Source: Pandoraea captiosa
GTDB taxonomy: Bacteria > Pseudomonadota > Gammaproteobacteria > Burkholderiales > Burkholderiaceae
Direction: 5' to 3'
DNA: 64,000 nt
NCBI RefSeq assembly: GCF_902459775.1
Contig: NZ_CABPSQ010000004.1
Span: forward strand, 1 to 64,000
In this document: positions 7,950-16,253 of the stretch, piece by piece
Numbering within the stretch: position 1 is the first letter of the stretch
Layout of the letters: each line of letters begins with the position of its first letter
Program-made: the position numbers and the translations under genes
Notes under the pieces: model-generated
Database searches by the model: none
What the model saw: only the letters and a program-made list of their open reading frames with translations
What the model was told of the DNA's origin: nothing

Positions 7950-8320
7950 GATTTCGGGCCTCCCTTGAACGAGTCGAGCAGCTTCTCTGGGTTGTCCGCG
8001 CGGCGGATGAGCCAGAGCAGGAGCTTGATGACCACGGCGGCCGCGACAAGCGCTCCGACAGCCGGGTTGACGGCAATCCTGTCGGGGAGTCCCCAGCCGA
8101 GCAGGTCGGCGCTCAGCCTGGCTGAAAGACAGCCGGCTACGAAGGAGATGAGGAAGAACGCCAGGCGTTTGAACGGTGCCAGGTCATCGGAGGCCAGCAC
8201 GAAGACCCCGGCGCCGGCAAACGCACCCATGACCACGGCGGCATCGACGCCTGGAAACAGCGAGATCAGGGCGACACCGGCCGTGGCGACCGTGGCGTTG
8301 GTGGTAACAGGTTCGGTCAT
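7946..8320 (-). CDS. Second holin-like membrane protein
   Basis: I use the ATG at 8320 (M-T-E-P-V-T-T-N-A-T), with G-G-A-C just upstream and only two bases after the X stop. The 124 residues hold three or four hydrophobic stretches (about residues 12-45, 54-68 and 85-103) and a basic tail (N-P-E-K-L-L-D-S-F-K-G-G-P-K-S). This arrangement of two small membrane proteins before the endolysin is common in P2-like phages of Burkholderia relatives and is read as a holin/antiholin pair. Confidence 0.75.
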   Translation of the reverse strand: MTEPVTTNATVATAGVALISLFPGVDAAVVMGAFAGAGVFVLASDDLAPFKRLAFFLISFVAGCLSARLSADLLGWGLPDRIAVNPAVGALVAAAVVIKLLLWLIRRADNPEKLLDSFKGGPKS

Positions 8321-8322
8321 GG

Positions 8323-8526
8323 TCAGTCCCACAGTTGCACGGTCTTTTTCTCAGCCTGTGCGGGTTGGTCGGGTAGATCGATCGGGTGGCCGTGAGGCAG
8401 GATGGGGCCGAGGTCAGCCAGGCCGGGGTTTGCCGCGAGCGTTGCTTCGACCACGCCCTGCGTGCGGCCGAATACGCGCCAGCAGATCGCATCGACGGTG
8501 TCGTTTTGCATTGCTCGCACGCGCAT
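8323..8526 (-). CDS. Tail protein X (LysM-like)
   Basis: This 67-residue protein starts M-R-V-R-A-M-Q-N-D-T-V-D-A-I-C-W-R-V-F-G-R-T and ends in a short LysM-like fold (E-A-T-L-A-A-N-P-G-L-A-D-L-G-P-I-L-P-H-G). Length and sequence are those of P2 gpX, a small tail component. Its ATG overlaps the stop of L by one base. An upstream extension of the frame lies inside L and is rejected. Confidence 0.92.
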   Translation of the reverse strand: MRVRAMQNDTVDAICWRVFGRTQGVVEATLAANPGLADLGPILPHGHPIDLPDQPAQAEKKTVQLWD

Positions 8527-9008
8527 CAGATCAACTCCACGGTCGAGCGCGTCGCGCCGGTAATGTCGTTGATGGCCCATTGGGCATCGCGGCGCAGCTC
8601 GTCGGCACCTGGGCGTGTCACGTCGTCTTCCTTACGGGCGGTGGCCGTCGCGTCGAAGTTCCGGTACCGCTCGATGAGACTGGCGTGCGCCCAGCAGAAC
8701 ACAGCGCGCGTGTATCGAAGCACATGAGCCGTCGAGCCTGCGGCTTCCGGCACCCCCTGCCCCCCGACCATCTTCACGTCGGCGAGCGTTGCGCAGCCTT
8801 CGGCCACGCGCTGCGAGCGCCAGCTCGACAATGCCCCGTTGACGTACAAGATCGCTTCGATGACCTCCGATTTCAGGCGCGGCCCCGTCACGGTGCCGTC
8901 GAGACGCTGCGTGTCACGCATCGTCGTGAGATCGATATCCGGAAAGAACCCGTCGTTCTTGACGGTCTCGCCGGCGTCGTTGGTCGGTGCGGGTGCGAGG
9001 AAGGACAT
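8526..9008 (-). CDS. Head completion/stabilisation protein L
   Basis: The 160 residues match gpL in length, order (M-L-X) and sequence features: N-terminal M-S-F-L-A-P and N-D-G-F-F-P-D-I-D-L-T-T-M-R-D-T-Q-R-L-D-G-T-V-T (about residues 18-42), then a helical C-terminus. In P2 it finishes the head after DNA packaging, forming part of the head-tail connector. Confidence 0.93.
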   Translation of the reverse strand: MSFLAPAPTNDAGETVKNDGFFPDIDLTTMRDTQRLDGTVTGPRLKSEVIEAILYVNGALSSWRSQRVAEGCATLADVKMVGGQGVPEAAGSTAHVLRYTRAVFCWAHASLIERYRNFDATATARKEDDVTRPGADELRRDAQWAINDITGATRSTVELI

Positions 9009-9107
9009 ACGATGATTCCGTTGGGTAGTGGGCGGTGGAGGGGGCGTCGGCGTGGGCGATCAAGCCTGCGTCAGCTCCCTGCCGCCCGGCGCGGGGTACG
9101 CTCGGTG

Positions 9108-9794
9108 TCAACCGCTGCCGGCATCGCCGGCGTCGGTGGAGTTCTTGTTGCGGAGCTTCGTCTCTAGGCGCTCAATTTCCTTGATGACGCCCACGTTCTT
9201 GTTCAGCTCGAGCGCGCGTTTCAGACGCGCCAACGCTGCCGGCGGGTCCGTCTCGATCTGGGCAAGCCCGATTTCCTTGAAGAGCTTTGCGCGCACCTGG
9301 TCCGGCATGTCCTGCGTGTCGGTCATGCGTGCCACGGCGAGCAGGCTCGAGACGTCCACCTCGCCCCCGCCGCCACGGACCTTGCGCGCCATGTCGGCGT
9401 ACTCCTCCGTGATGACGCAGGCCGTGGTACGGGTGTACGGCTCGGGCATCTTCAGGCCGTACTCGATGGCATGCGCGGCGATGGGCAGCGCGCCGGCGTA
9501 ATCGCCCGCGTCGATGCGCCACACGAGGACGTTCATAACGACGTCGTCCTGCACACCGCGCCCGCTCGACAGCACGCCGTCAACCCAGGCAGCGTACTTC
9601 GGCAGCATCTCGCGCTTGGCTTCTGCCTTCTTCTCCGTGGACTGGATGCCGCTCAGTTGCCGCTTGTCCTGCGCCAGTTGCATCAGCTGTTGCTCGTAAG
9701 CGGTGGCGACGATGGGTTCATCGGTATTCGCCGCGGCGGCGGTGGCGCTCGCCGCGGTGACCCGCATGAAGTGTTGTTGAGCGGGTGACGGCAT
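9108..9794 (-). CDS. Terminase small subunit M (endonuclease)
   Basis: I take the start at M-P-S-P-A-Q-Q-H-F-M-R-V (9794), which gives 228 residues, the normal gpM size; the longer upstream frame overlaps the capsid gene. The conserved middle includes L-S-G-I-Q-S, K-A-E-A-K-R-E-M-L-P-x-Y and V-L-V-W-R-I-D-A-G-D-Y. Together with gpP it cuts DNA at cos and starts packaging. The C-terminal region (residues about 180-220) is helical. Confidence 0.93.
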   Translation of the reverse strand: MPSPAQQHFMRVTAASATAAAANTDEPIVATAYEQQLMQLAQDKRQLSGIQSTEKKAEAKREMLPKYAAWVDGVLSSGRGVQDDVVMNVLVWRIDAGDYAGALPIAAHAIEYGLKMPEPYTRTTACVITEEYADMARKVRGGGGEVDVSSLLAVARMTDTQDMPDQVRAKLFKEIGLAQIETDPPAALARLKRALELNKNVGVIKEIERLETKLRNKNSTDAGDAGSG

Positions 9795-9796
9795 GC

Positions 9797-10807
9797 TTAC
9801 TCCGGTGCGAACTCGATGTTCTCGACCACGCAGCCCAGGCCGTAGTCTTCGATCACGAACGCGTCGTTGCTCGACTCGAAGTTCTCGATGCGGTCGCGCT
9901 TCGCGTTGTCGATGACGGAGCGGCGGCGCGCACCATCCTGGAAGTAGATCGAAATGTTGTCGAAGCGGGTGATCATGAAAGCGGTAGCCGGGAAGAACGG
10001 GACCATAACCGCCGGTCGGCCCCCCATCGCCTTCTGGCTCATGATGATTTGGCCCGCGAGCTGCTCGGTGGGCGGCTGCTGGCGGTTGATCATCGGGAAG
10101 TACTTCTCGTGCGCGAGCGCGCGGCCGCACAGCACGACGAGGTCGGTGTCTTCGCGGTGCCACGGGTCAATCAGGTTCTCCAACGCGTCGTAGACCGCAG
10201 CGTCGATGTTGGCGTAGTCGCCGCCAGCGCCGATGACAACCTTGCCTGCGGTCTTGCCGTGATTCATAACTCGCGCCGGGGCTTGCTCACGGTATTTCTG
10301 CAGCCACCCCTTGTTGACGTCTTGAAGAAGCGGATTTGCAACACGGTCCGACGTGGGGGCACGCGACACACCGTTGAAGCCGATCATCATGCGGTCGAGC
10401 GCCTGGCGGACCATGAGGGCGTCACGCACACGCGCCTGAAAGTCCGGGAACTTCGCCCAGGCGTCGAGCTTCGAGTACTTCAGGTGCGAGTCGAAATTGG
10501 TCTGCGTGCAGAAGTATCCGTTCGGATCGAGGTCCGTCGGATCGGTGGTCTCGCGGTCTTTGACGTCGGTGTTGGTCGTGCTCGCGAGCGGCGAGCCAAC
10601 GCCGAGACCGAGCTTCTCGCCCTGTTGCTCGGGCACGCCGATAATGTTGATGCGCTTGAGGAACTCAGTCGATTCCTGCATCTTCGTTTCGAGCGTCTGT
10701 TGAACGGACGGCGCGACCGAGTATTTTTCGGTGACGCAATCAACGCCGTTCAGTTTTTCGAGCTGGCGCAGATAGCCATTAAAGGCGATGCGGGTTTCCT
10801 TACGCAT
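9797..10807 (-). CDS. Major capsid protein N
   Basis: The 336 residues open M-R-K-E-T-R-I-A-F-N-G-Y-L-R-Q-L-E-K-L-N-G and include S-V-A-P-S-V-Q-Q-T-L-E, both hallmarks of the P2 gpN family. It forms the T=7 icosahedral shell after proteolytic trimming by gpO. It sits between O and M, as in P2. No irregularity is seen. Confidence 0.97.
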   Translation of the reverse strand: MRKETRIAFNGYLRQLEKLNGVDCVTEKYSVAPSVQQTLETKMQESTEFLKRINIIGVPEQQGEKLGLGVGSPLASTTNTDVKDRETTDPTDLDPNGYFCTQTNFDSHLKYSKLDAWAKFPDFQARVRDALMVRQALDRMMIGFNGVSRAPTSDRVANPLLQDVNKGWLQKYREQAPARVMNHGKTAGKVVIGAGGDYANIDAAVYDALENLIDPWHREDTDLVVLCGRALAHEKYFPMINRQQPPTEQLAGQIIMSQKAMGGRPAVMVPFFPATAFMITRFDNISIYFQDGARRRSVIDNAKRDRIENFESSNDAFVIEDYGLGCVVENIEFAPE

Positions 10808-10855
10808 GTGTGCTTCTCCGGTACGGTGGGTTTCGTGTGGTGGTGAGGGCTGCGA

Positions 10856-11743
10856 TCAGCAGTCGGTCAGCTCGGCGGACTGGGAGCCACCGGTAGCGGC
10901 AGCGCGCTGGGCGCTGCTGTCCGTATCGGAGAGCTTTTGGACCAGGGCGTCATGATCGGTGCGCAGCTTGTCGATGGCCTCGGCCACCGGCTTCATCGCG
11001 GCCGTGACGTTCGCGCTGAATTGTTCCAGCACCTTCGCGGCGGCATCTGCGCCAGCCTTCGCTGCCGCTTCGGCCGTGAACTCATGCGTTTTCGTGGTCG
11101 CGTCGGGAGTCTTGGTCGGCGGTGTGGTCGGTGTGGGCTTCTGGCCGAACAGTGCGGCGGTGAAGCGCTCGATGAGCGACGAGTTGGAACCCTTGACCGT
11201 CATGGTGACTTCGCCGGTGTCGTCGTCGTCGGCCTTGTCTTCGAGTTCGAGCGTGAACGGCAGCGCTGCCGTGAACAGGTTCTCCGGCGCTTGCTTGCGA
11301 GCGGCCAGCGGGCTATCCGTTGCGCTGGAGCTGAACTTCAGCATCTCCGTGCCCAGGCTCGCCGGGTTATCGGTAACGGCGAGCGCATACAGATACGCTT
11401 CACCGGAGTTCGCGAAGTTCGGTGCAATCTCGATGGACGTGTAGACCTTCTGACGGTCTTGATTCGTCATCTTGACCAGGTCATCGGTCGGATCGATCTG
11501 CGCGAGCAGTTGCAGCTTGCCCTCGGCGTTCTTCTGCGTCTTGAGTGCGACGACGTCGCCGTACGCCCGGAACGGACTGTCGGGGTAAAGCCCCTTGATG
11601 TGTTCCATATTCACGCGAGCGCCGTACTTGTTGACCGGGTCATAGTTGCTGGCCATCTGCGTGATTTGAGCGGCATCGATCTTGCGACCATCGGTCGTGT
11701 CGCCCTCGGTGGCAACGACGAAGAACTTCGACTTCTTGGACAT
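10856..11743 (-). CDS. Capsid scaffolding protein / maturation protease O
   Basis: I choose the ATG at 11743 (M-S-K-K-S-K-F-F-V-V), which has AGAGGAAAG upstream, giving 295 residues. The N-terminal serine-protease domain holds M-E-H-I-K with His48 and Y-T-S-I-E with Ser103. These match the arrangement in P2 gpO (His48 and a Ser near 107, with an Asp near residue 19). The C-terminal half is a Lys/Ala/Thr-rich helical scaffold (K-T-P-D-A-T-T-K-T-H and A-A-K-A-G-A-D-A-A-A-K-V). It guides capsid assembly, then cuts gpN and itself. Confidence 0.95.
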   Translation of the reverse strand: MSKKSKFFVVATEGDTTDGRKIDAAQITQMASNYDPVNKYGARVNMEHIKGLYPDSPFRAYGDVVALKTQKNAEGKLQLLAQIDPTDDLVKMTNQDRQKVYTSIEIAPNFANSGEAYLYALAVTDNPASLGTEMLKFSSSATDSPLAARKQAPENLFTAALPFTLELEDKADDDDTGEVTMTVKGSNSSLIERFTAALFGQKPTPTTPPTKTPDATTKTHEFTAEAAAKAGADAAAKVLEQFSANVTAAMKPVAEAIDKLRTDHDALVQKLSDTDSSAQRAAATGGSQSAELTDC

Positions 11744-11816
11744 GTTGGGCTTTCCTCTGGTGAGCATTCAACATGGCCCATATTCGGCGTCGGCCGCGCG
11801 CGGAGCAACGCAATGG

Positions 11817-11841
11817 TGTTGTCACACGAAGCCTTACAACA
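11817..11841. promoter_or_regulatory. Candidate late-gene activator site between O and P
   Basis: TGTTGT (11817-11822), 13 bases and ACAACA (11836-11841) form an inverted repeat, extended to 7 bases if the flanking G and C are counted. It lies 44 bases before the P start and 73 before the O start, in the 142-base divergent region. The architecture is identical to 4052-4076. In P2 the divergent P and O promoters are both driven by the Ogr activator from this region. Confidence 0.65.
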
Positions 11842-11885
11842 CGGGCGCGTCGACCGTCCGCGCGCGCGTGGGCAACCTTGTCGGC

Positions 11886-13655
11886 ATGACGCAACAGCTC
11901 GCCACCGACACCGCTCCTCACATCGAGGCACGCAACCTGTATTTCGCAGGGTGGCGCGTTGCGCGTATCGCCGAAAAGATCGGCGTGAAGCCGTCGACGG
12001 TGCACAGCTGGAGCCGACGGTATAAGTGGAAGGAGGTCGCGCCGGTCGACCGCGTCGAGCTATCGCTCGAGGCGCGAATGATCCAACTCGTTCGCAAGGA
12101 AGACAAAGAGGGGAAGGACTTTAAGGAAATCGATCTGCTCGGCCGACAGATCGAGCGCATGCAGCGTGTGCACAAATACCAACAGACCGGCAACGAAGTC
12201 GATCTGAACCCGAAGATCGCAAACCGCAACAGCGGGCCGCGCAAGAAGCCAGAGAAGAACGGCATCAGCGACAGGCAGCTCGGCCAACTGCGTGACGCGT
12301 TCATGGATTCGATCTTCGACTATCAGCGCGTCTGGTACGAGTCGGGGCAGAAGCACCGTATTCGCAACATCCTGAAAAGCCGTCAGATCGGCGCTACCTG
12401 GTACTTCGCTCGCGAAGCGCTCATGGACGCGCTCGAAACCGGGCGCAATCAGATCTTCCTTTCGGCCAGCAAGGCGCAGGCCCACGTCTTCCAGCAGTAC
12501 ATCGCGCAGTTCGCGAAGGACGCGGCCGACGTCGAGCTGCGCGGTTCGCCAATGCTGCTGCCCACCAGCGGCGCGAACCTGTACTTCCTCGGCACGAACG
12601 CCCGCACGGCGCAGAGCTACCACGGCAACCTGTACTTCGATGAGTACTTCTGGACGTCGAGGTTTCGCGAGCTGCGAAAAGTCGCGTCGGGTATGTCGAT
12701 CCATAAGAATTGGAGACAAACCTATTTCTCCACGCCGTCGACGCTTGCGCACGAGGCGTATGGATTCTGGAGTGGTGCCCTTTTCAATAAGGGCAGGCCG
12801 AAGGACCAGCGCATTCAGCTGGATCTGTCTCACAAGGCGCTGGCGCGCGGCGTGCTGGCGCCCGACGGCCAGTGGCGTCAAATCGTTACGGTGGAGGATG
12901 CGCTCGCCGGTGGTTGCAACCTGTTCGACCTGGAGCAACTGCGGCTCGAGTACGGCCCGGAAGATTTCGCGAACCTACTGCTGTGCCAGTTCATTGACGA
13001 CATGCTGGCCGTCTTCAAATTCGGCCTCTTGCAAGGCTGCATGGTCGACAGCTGGGAGGTTTGGGAAGACTTCATGCCGTTCGCCGCTCGACCGTTCGGC
13101 TATCGCCAGGTGTGGCTCGGCTATGACCCGAACGGCGCGAGCGGCATGGGCGACTCAGCTGCGCTGGTGGTGCTGGCCCCGCCGGCCGTGCCGGGTGGCA
13201 AGTTCCGCATTCTCGAGCGTATCCCGTTCCGTGGGCTTGATTACGAGGCGCAGGCGGCGGCGATCAAGAAGGCGACCGAGCGTTACACCGTCACGTTCAT
13301 CGGCATTGACCGCACGGGCATTGGCGACGCCGTCTTCCAGCTCGTGCAGAAGTTCTTCCCTGGCGTGGTCGGCTTCACGTATTCGCCCCATGTCAAAACG
13401 CAGCTCGTACTTAAAGCTCATGACGTGATGAGCAAGGGCCGGCTCGAATACGACGCAGGCCACACCGATATCACGCAGTCGTTCATGACGATTCGCAAGA
13501 CGATGACCGCCGGCGGCGGGCAAATCACTTTCAAGGCGGACCGCTCGGAAGAGGCCAGTCACGGAGACATTGCCTGGGCAACGATGCACGCGATGTCGAA
13601 CGAGGGCATCGACGGCAGCACAGGCGCGGGCCAAAGCTTCATGGAGATCTATTAG
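11886..13655 (+). CDS. Terminase large subunit P (ATPase/nuclease)
   Basis: The start at M-T-Q-Q-L-A-T-D-T-A gives 589 residues, the family length; an upstream extension crosses the divergent promoter. The N-terminal HTH (residues about 20-48: A-R-I-A-E-K-I-G-V-K-P-S-T-V-H-S-W) binds DNA. The ATPase has a Walker A-like S-R-Q-I-G-A-T-W near residue 170 and the Walker B L-Y-F-D-E-Y-F-W near residue 250. The C-terminal nuclease domain includes G-Y-D-P-N-G-A and F-I-G-I-D-R-T-G-I-G-D-A. It powers DNA packaging. The stop overlaps the Q start (TAGTG). Confidence 0.96.
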   Translation: MTQQLATDTAPHIEARNLYFAGWRVARIAEKIGVKPSTVHSWSRRYKWKEVAPVDRVELSLEARMIQLVRKEDKEGKDFKEIDLLGRQIERMQRVHKYQQTGNEVDLNPKIANRNSGPRKKPEKNGISDRQLGQLRDAFMDSIFDYQRVWYESGQKHRIRNILKSRQIGATWYFAREALMDALETGRNQIFLSASKAQAHVFQQYIAQFAKDAADVELRGSPMLLPTSGANLYFLGTNARTAQSYHGNLYFDEYFWTSRFRELRKVASGMSIHKNWRQTYFSTPSTLAHEAYGFWSGALFNKGRPKDQRIQLDLSHKALARGVLAPDGQWRQIVTVEDALAGGCNLFDLEQLRLEYGPEDFANLLLCQFIDDMLAVFKFGLLQGCMVDSWEVWEDFMPFAARPFGYRQVWLGYDPNGASGMGDSAALVVLAPPAVPGGKFRILERIPFRGLDYEAQAAAIKKATERYTVTFIGIDRTGIGDAVFQLVQKFFPGVVGFTYSPHVKTQLVLKAHDVMSKGRLEYDAGHTDITQSFMTIRKTMTAGGGQITFKADRSEEASHGDIAWATMHAMSNEGIDGSTGAGQSFMEIY

Positions 13656-14719
13656 TGAGCAAGAAACGAAACACGCGATTCAGCGCGCGCGGGGCCGAGA
13701 TGCCCGCAACCCATCCGACGCTTGCGCGGGCATCGATGCCTGGCGTCGAAGCATTCACGTTCGGTGACCCTGTCGCCGTCCTCGATAAGCGGGAGATCCT
13801 GTCATATCTGGAGTGCCTGAAGCTCTCCAAATGGTACGAGCCTCCCATCTCGTGGGACGGGCTGGCGCGCTCTTTTCGGGCCGCTCCGCACCATAGCTCA
13901 GCGATCTACGTGAAGCGCAACATCCTCGCTTCAACGTTCATTCCGCACAAGCTCCTGTCGCGGGCCGAGTTCAAAGAATTCGCCCTCAATTACCTGGTGT
14001 TCGGCAACGCTTATCTCGAGCTGAGAAGGAACCGGCTTGGCGGACCGCTGACGCTCAAGGCGTTGCTCACTAAGTACACCCGCCGAAGTCTCGACCTTCA
14101 ATCGTATTGGTGGGTGCCCGAAGTGGGGCAGGAGTCACAGTTCGAAAAGGGTGACGTCTTTCACCTGATGGGCGCGGATATCGATCAGGAGGTGTACGGT
14201 CTGCCCGAGTACCTTTCCGCTCTTAACGCTGCCTGGCTGAACGAGTCCGCGACGCTGTTTCGCCGGCGCTACTACAAGAACGGCAGTCACGCCGGATTCA
14301 TCTTGTATATGACCGACGCCGCGCAGAGCCAGGGCGACGTCGATGCGCTGCGCACGGCGCTGAAGGATTCGAAGGGGCCGGGCAACTTCCGCAACCTGTT
14401 TATGTACGCGCCGAACGGCAAAAAGGACGGCATGCAGATCATCCCGGTCTCGGAGGTCGCGGCGAAGGACGAGTTCTTCAACATCAAGAACGTGACGCGC
14501 GACGACTTGCTGGCCGCGCACCGTGTGCCGCCGCAACTCATGAGCGTGATCCCGAATAACACATCGGGTTTTGGCGACGCGGAGAAGGCAGCGAAGGTGT
14601 TCGGCGTGAACGAAATCGTTCCGCTCCAGGACGACATGAAGGCCGTGAACGATTGGCTTGGCGAAGAAGTAATGCGCTTCCAGCCCTATGCGCTGACGGA
14701 TGGCGAGCAAGCAACCTAA
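13655..14719 (+). CDS. Portal protein Q
   Basis: The 354-residue product starts at a GTG coupled to the P stop. Characteristic gpQ segments include F-T-F-G-D-P-V-A-V-L-D, Y-L-E-C-L-K, P-P-I-S-W-D-G-L-A-R and H-H-S-S-A-I-Y-V-K-R-N. Towards the end come H-R-V-P-P-Q-L-M-S-V-I-P-N-N-T-S-G-F-G and F-G-V-N-E-I-V-P-L-Q. The portal is the DNA entry channel of the head. It converges on the following LexA-box gene with only 9 bases between the two stops. Confidence 0.96.
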   Translation: MSKKRNTRFSARGAEMPATHPTLARASMPGVEAFTFGDPVAVLDKREILSYLECLKLSKWYEPPISWDGLARSFRAAPHHSSAIYVKRNILASTFIPHKLLSRAEFKEFALNYLVFGNAYLELRRNRLGGPLTLKALLTKYTRRSLDLQSYWWVPEVGQESQFEKGDVFHLMGADIDQEVYGLPEYLSALNAAWLNESATLFRRRYYKNGSHAGFILYMTDAAQSQGDVDALRTALKDSKGPGNFRNLFMYAPNGKKDGMQIIPVSEVAAKDEFFNIKNVTRDDLLAAHRVPPQLMSVIPNNTSGFGDAEKAAKVFGVNEIVPLQDDMKAVNDWLGEEVMRFQPYALTDGEQAT

Positions 14720-14728
14720 CTCGCCAGG

Positions 14729-15076
14729 CTATTCCTCCTCAGGACCGGCGGCTGGCGCACTCGCGCGCGCAGTCCCCGGTTCCGGTTGGGCTATCGCATG
14801 GCGCTTGCGGTGATACCCAGCCTCCGCCACGCACGGCTCGCTCAGTAACCGTGAGCGCATCGCCTCAATACCGAATAGCCAGCCACCTACCTCTTCGCGC
14901 CACGCGTCCCTGACGATCTCCATCTCGTCGCGACATCCCACAAGCACGCCGTGCAAACGGTGAATCTCCCAAAGCAGCTCGCGGACCTCGTGCGTCGGCG
15001 CGCGCTCCCATATCGCGCGTAGCTCGATCCTGGTCAATGCCCGTCGTTTCGGTGGGGGAGTCTGTCGGCGTGCCAT
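14729..15076 (-). CDS. Small unknown phage protein under a LexA box
   Basis: The 115 residues are basic at the N-terminus (M-A-R-R-Q-T-P-P-P-K-R-R), helical in the middle (R-E-L-L-W-E-I-H-R-L-H) and Ala/Pro-rich at the end. I do not recognise the family. The start codon is 7 bases from a near-perfect LexA box and has no Shine-Dalgarno sequence. If the promoter overlaps the box, the message would be leaderless or nearly so. In coliphage 186 the LexA-controlled antirepressor gene tum is also convergent with Q across cos. A comparable SOS-induction role is plausible but rests only on position and the box. Confidence 0.65.
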   Translation of the reverse strand: MARRQTPPPKRRALTRIELRAIWERAPTHEVRELLWEIHRLHGVLVGCRDEMEIVRDAWREEVGGWLFGIEAMRSRLLSEPCVAEAGYHRKRHAIAQPEPGTARASAPAAGPEEE

Positions 15077-15083
15077 GACGAAA

Positions 15084-15103
15084 TACTGTGTTTATGTACA
15101 GTA
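15084..15103. promoter_or_regulatory. LexA (SOS) box
   Basis: The sequence is CTGT-N8-ACAG flanked by TA on both sides (TACTGT ... ACAGTA), with A/T-rich surroundings. It is almost the consensus LexA site. It closely resembles the box at 28508-28527 in this window, which suggests that the host LexA binds both. It lies next to the start of the minus-strand gene ending at 14729. Confidence 0.85.
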
Positions 15104-15558
15104 TTTTAACCCAAAATCGAGGCTGCACCAGAGGCCCCACAACCGGCTGGTGTCGCGGGGTAGGCGCAGGGTCAGACGGGCGCGTCCGGCCTGTTGTGCG
15201 GGCGGGCAAGGGCGTTGCCCCCGGCGTTCTTCCTGTTGGCTGGCACCCCACCATCAAAGGCCGGCGCGCGCGGTCATGACCCCGCCACGCCTGCCCGCTT
15301 GATACAACACATTTTATGCAGGTCGGGACCCGGCGCCTAAGCCCGCCCGTACTGGCTTGAGCATGCCTTTTGCATTGCATAAAATGTGTGCGTATCTATG
15401 CGCAGAGCTCACGCAGTTCCCCATGCGGCGATCCGTGGAAATGTGGCGTAGCTACGTTGTTGTTCTACATGCGAATATGCGAGATCGGGGGTATGTTCAA
15501 CATTCACACCACCGCGGTCCCAAAAACATAATATTGGCCGTTTTGGAAAGGAAATTGC
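15104..15558. other. Gene-free stretch of the prophage between SOS box and cargo genes
   Basis: I find no convincing gene in these 455 bases. The left part is GC-rich with several short inverted repeats. The right part contains a 14-base inverted repeat (15307-15320 and 15376-15389) and is richer in A/T. A possible -10-like CATAAT lies near 15528, upstream of the 75-residue gene. The cos site or a regulatory region could be here. Confidence 0.5.
15307..15389. repeat. 14-base perfect inverted repeat
   Basis: ACACATTTTATGCA (15307-15320) and TGCATAAAATGTGT (15376-15389) are exact reverse complements separated by 55 bases. The spacer is GC-rich. The arms are too far apart for a normal terminator. 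Two operators for one dimeric protein, or binding sites for the terminase or integrase, would fit. Confidence 0.8.
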
Positions 15559-15786
15559 ATGGCCACCGCTTTATCATTTATTCACAAGCATTACCGCGTT
15601 GTCTGCACCGTCGTTTCGTCCCCAGACGGGCGATGCCGAGGAGAGGCGGAAATTTTCAAGATTATCGAAGGACTCGCCTCCTCGCGTGTGGAGCGGAGAC
15701 TTAATATAGAGAAGAGCATCCAGGAGACGGCAGCTATGGAGCAAATTTCCGAGCTGGCTAGACGGTGGATAGACACCAGATCGTGA
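15559..15786 (+). CDS. Small unknown protein (75 residues)
   Basis: AAAGGA lies eight bases before the ATG. The sequence has a pattern common in small unknown proteins of Burkholderia relatives: an aromatic/basic start (H-K-H-Y-R-V-V-C), then S-P-D-G-R-C-R-G-E-A-E-I and a final R-R-W-I-D. I cannot assign a function. The neighbouring downstream gene on the same strand suggests a two-gene unit in the cargo region. Confidence 0.55.
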   Translation: MATALSFIHKHYRVVCTVVSSPDGRCRGEAEIFKIIEGLASSRVERRLNIEKSIQETAAMEQISELARRWIDTRS

Positions 15787-15814
15787 CTACTTGGGAAAGT
15801 CGGGGAAATCGTGT

Positions 15815-16030
15815 ATGCCAAGCGAAGCCTATTACTACTGTGTTGACGCGGCCGCTCAAGAAGATGGGGCGTACCGCTGGGTCATTTATGGCTACTACGA
15901 CGAAAGGGGCCGTCCGGGCTTGCATATTAATGGTACCGAACGCTATCCCTCTGTGTCCGTGGCTTGCAAAGAGGGAGCGAAATGGGCAACGGAAAACCTT
16001 CGGGATGCAAAGGCGTACACACTGCGATAG
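15815..16030 (+). CDS. Small unknown protein (71 residues)
   Basis: The ATG at 15815 has GGGGA upstream; a TTG at 15791 would add eight residues. The product is rich in Tyr (Y-Y-Y-C, Y-R-W-V-I-Y-G-Y-Y-D) and contains G-R-P-G-L-H-I-N-G-T-E-R-Y-P. It begins 28 bases after the previous gene. The composition looks protein-like rather than random, but I recognise no family. Confidence 0.5.
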   Translation: MPSEAYYYCVDAAAQEDGAYRWVIYGYYDERGRPGLHINGTERYPSVSVACKEGAKWATENLRDAKAYTLR

Positions 16031-16253
16031 CAGCGCGCTCCGCGCCGAAGTGTCATGAGGTAGGACCACACGGAACGCCCCCAGAATGCAAGTACGCACC
16101 GCAGAGCGAAACGGCGGACCGATGGTACGTTCTCCAAACGCCACTACGTTAGCAATTTCTCGGCGAGTTTCGCCCGAATTTTCTTCCCAGTCCGTGTTCG
16201 GCCCTTGGGGTTACCGTGTCCGACCACGCGCAAATCGGGGACGGCGGTCGTGT

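Noticed and set aside
10937-12025. Plus-strand 362-codon frame
   Set aside because: Runs opposite to gene O and out of frame with the start of P; both have clear family motifs.
12060-12938. Minus-strand 292-codon frame
   Set aside because: Antisense of the terminase gene.
15088-15279. Plus-strand small frame starting within the LexA box
   Set aside because: Starts inside the operator without a ribosome-binding site and its composition looks random.
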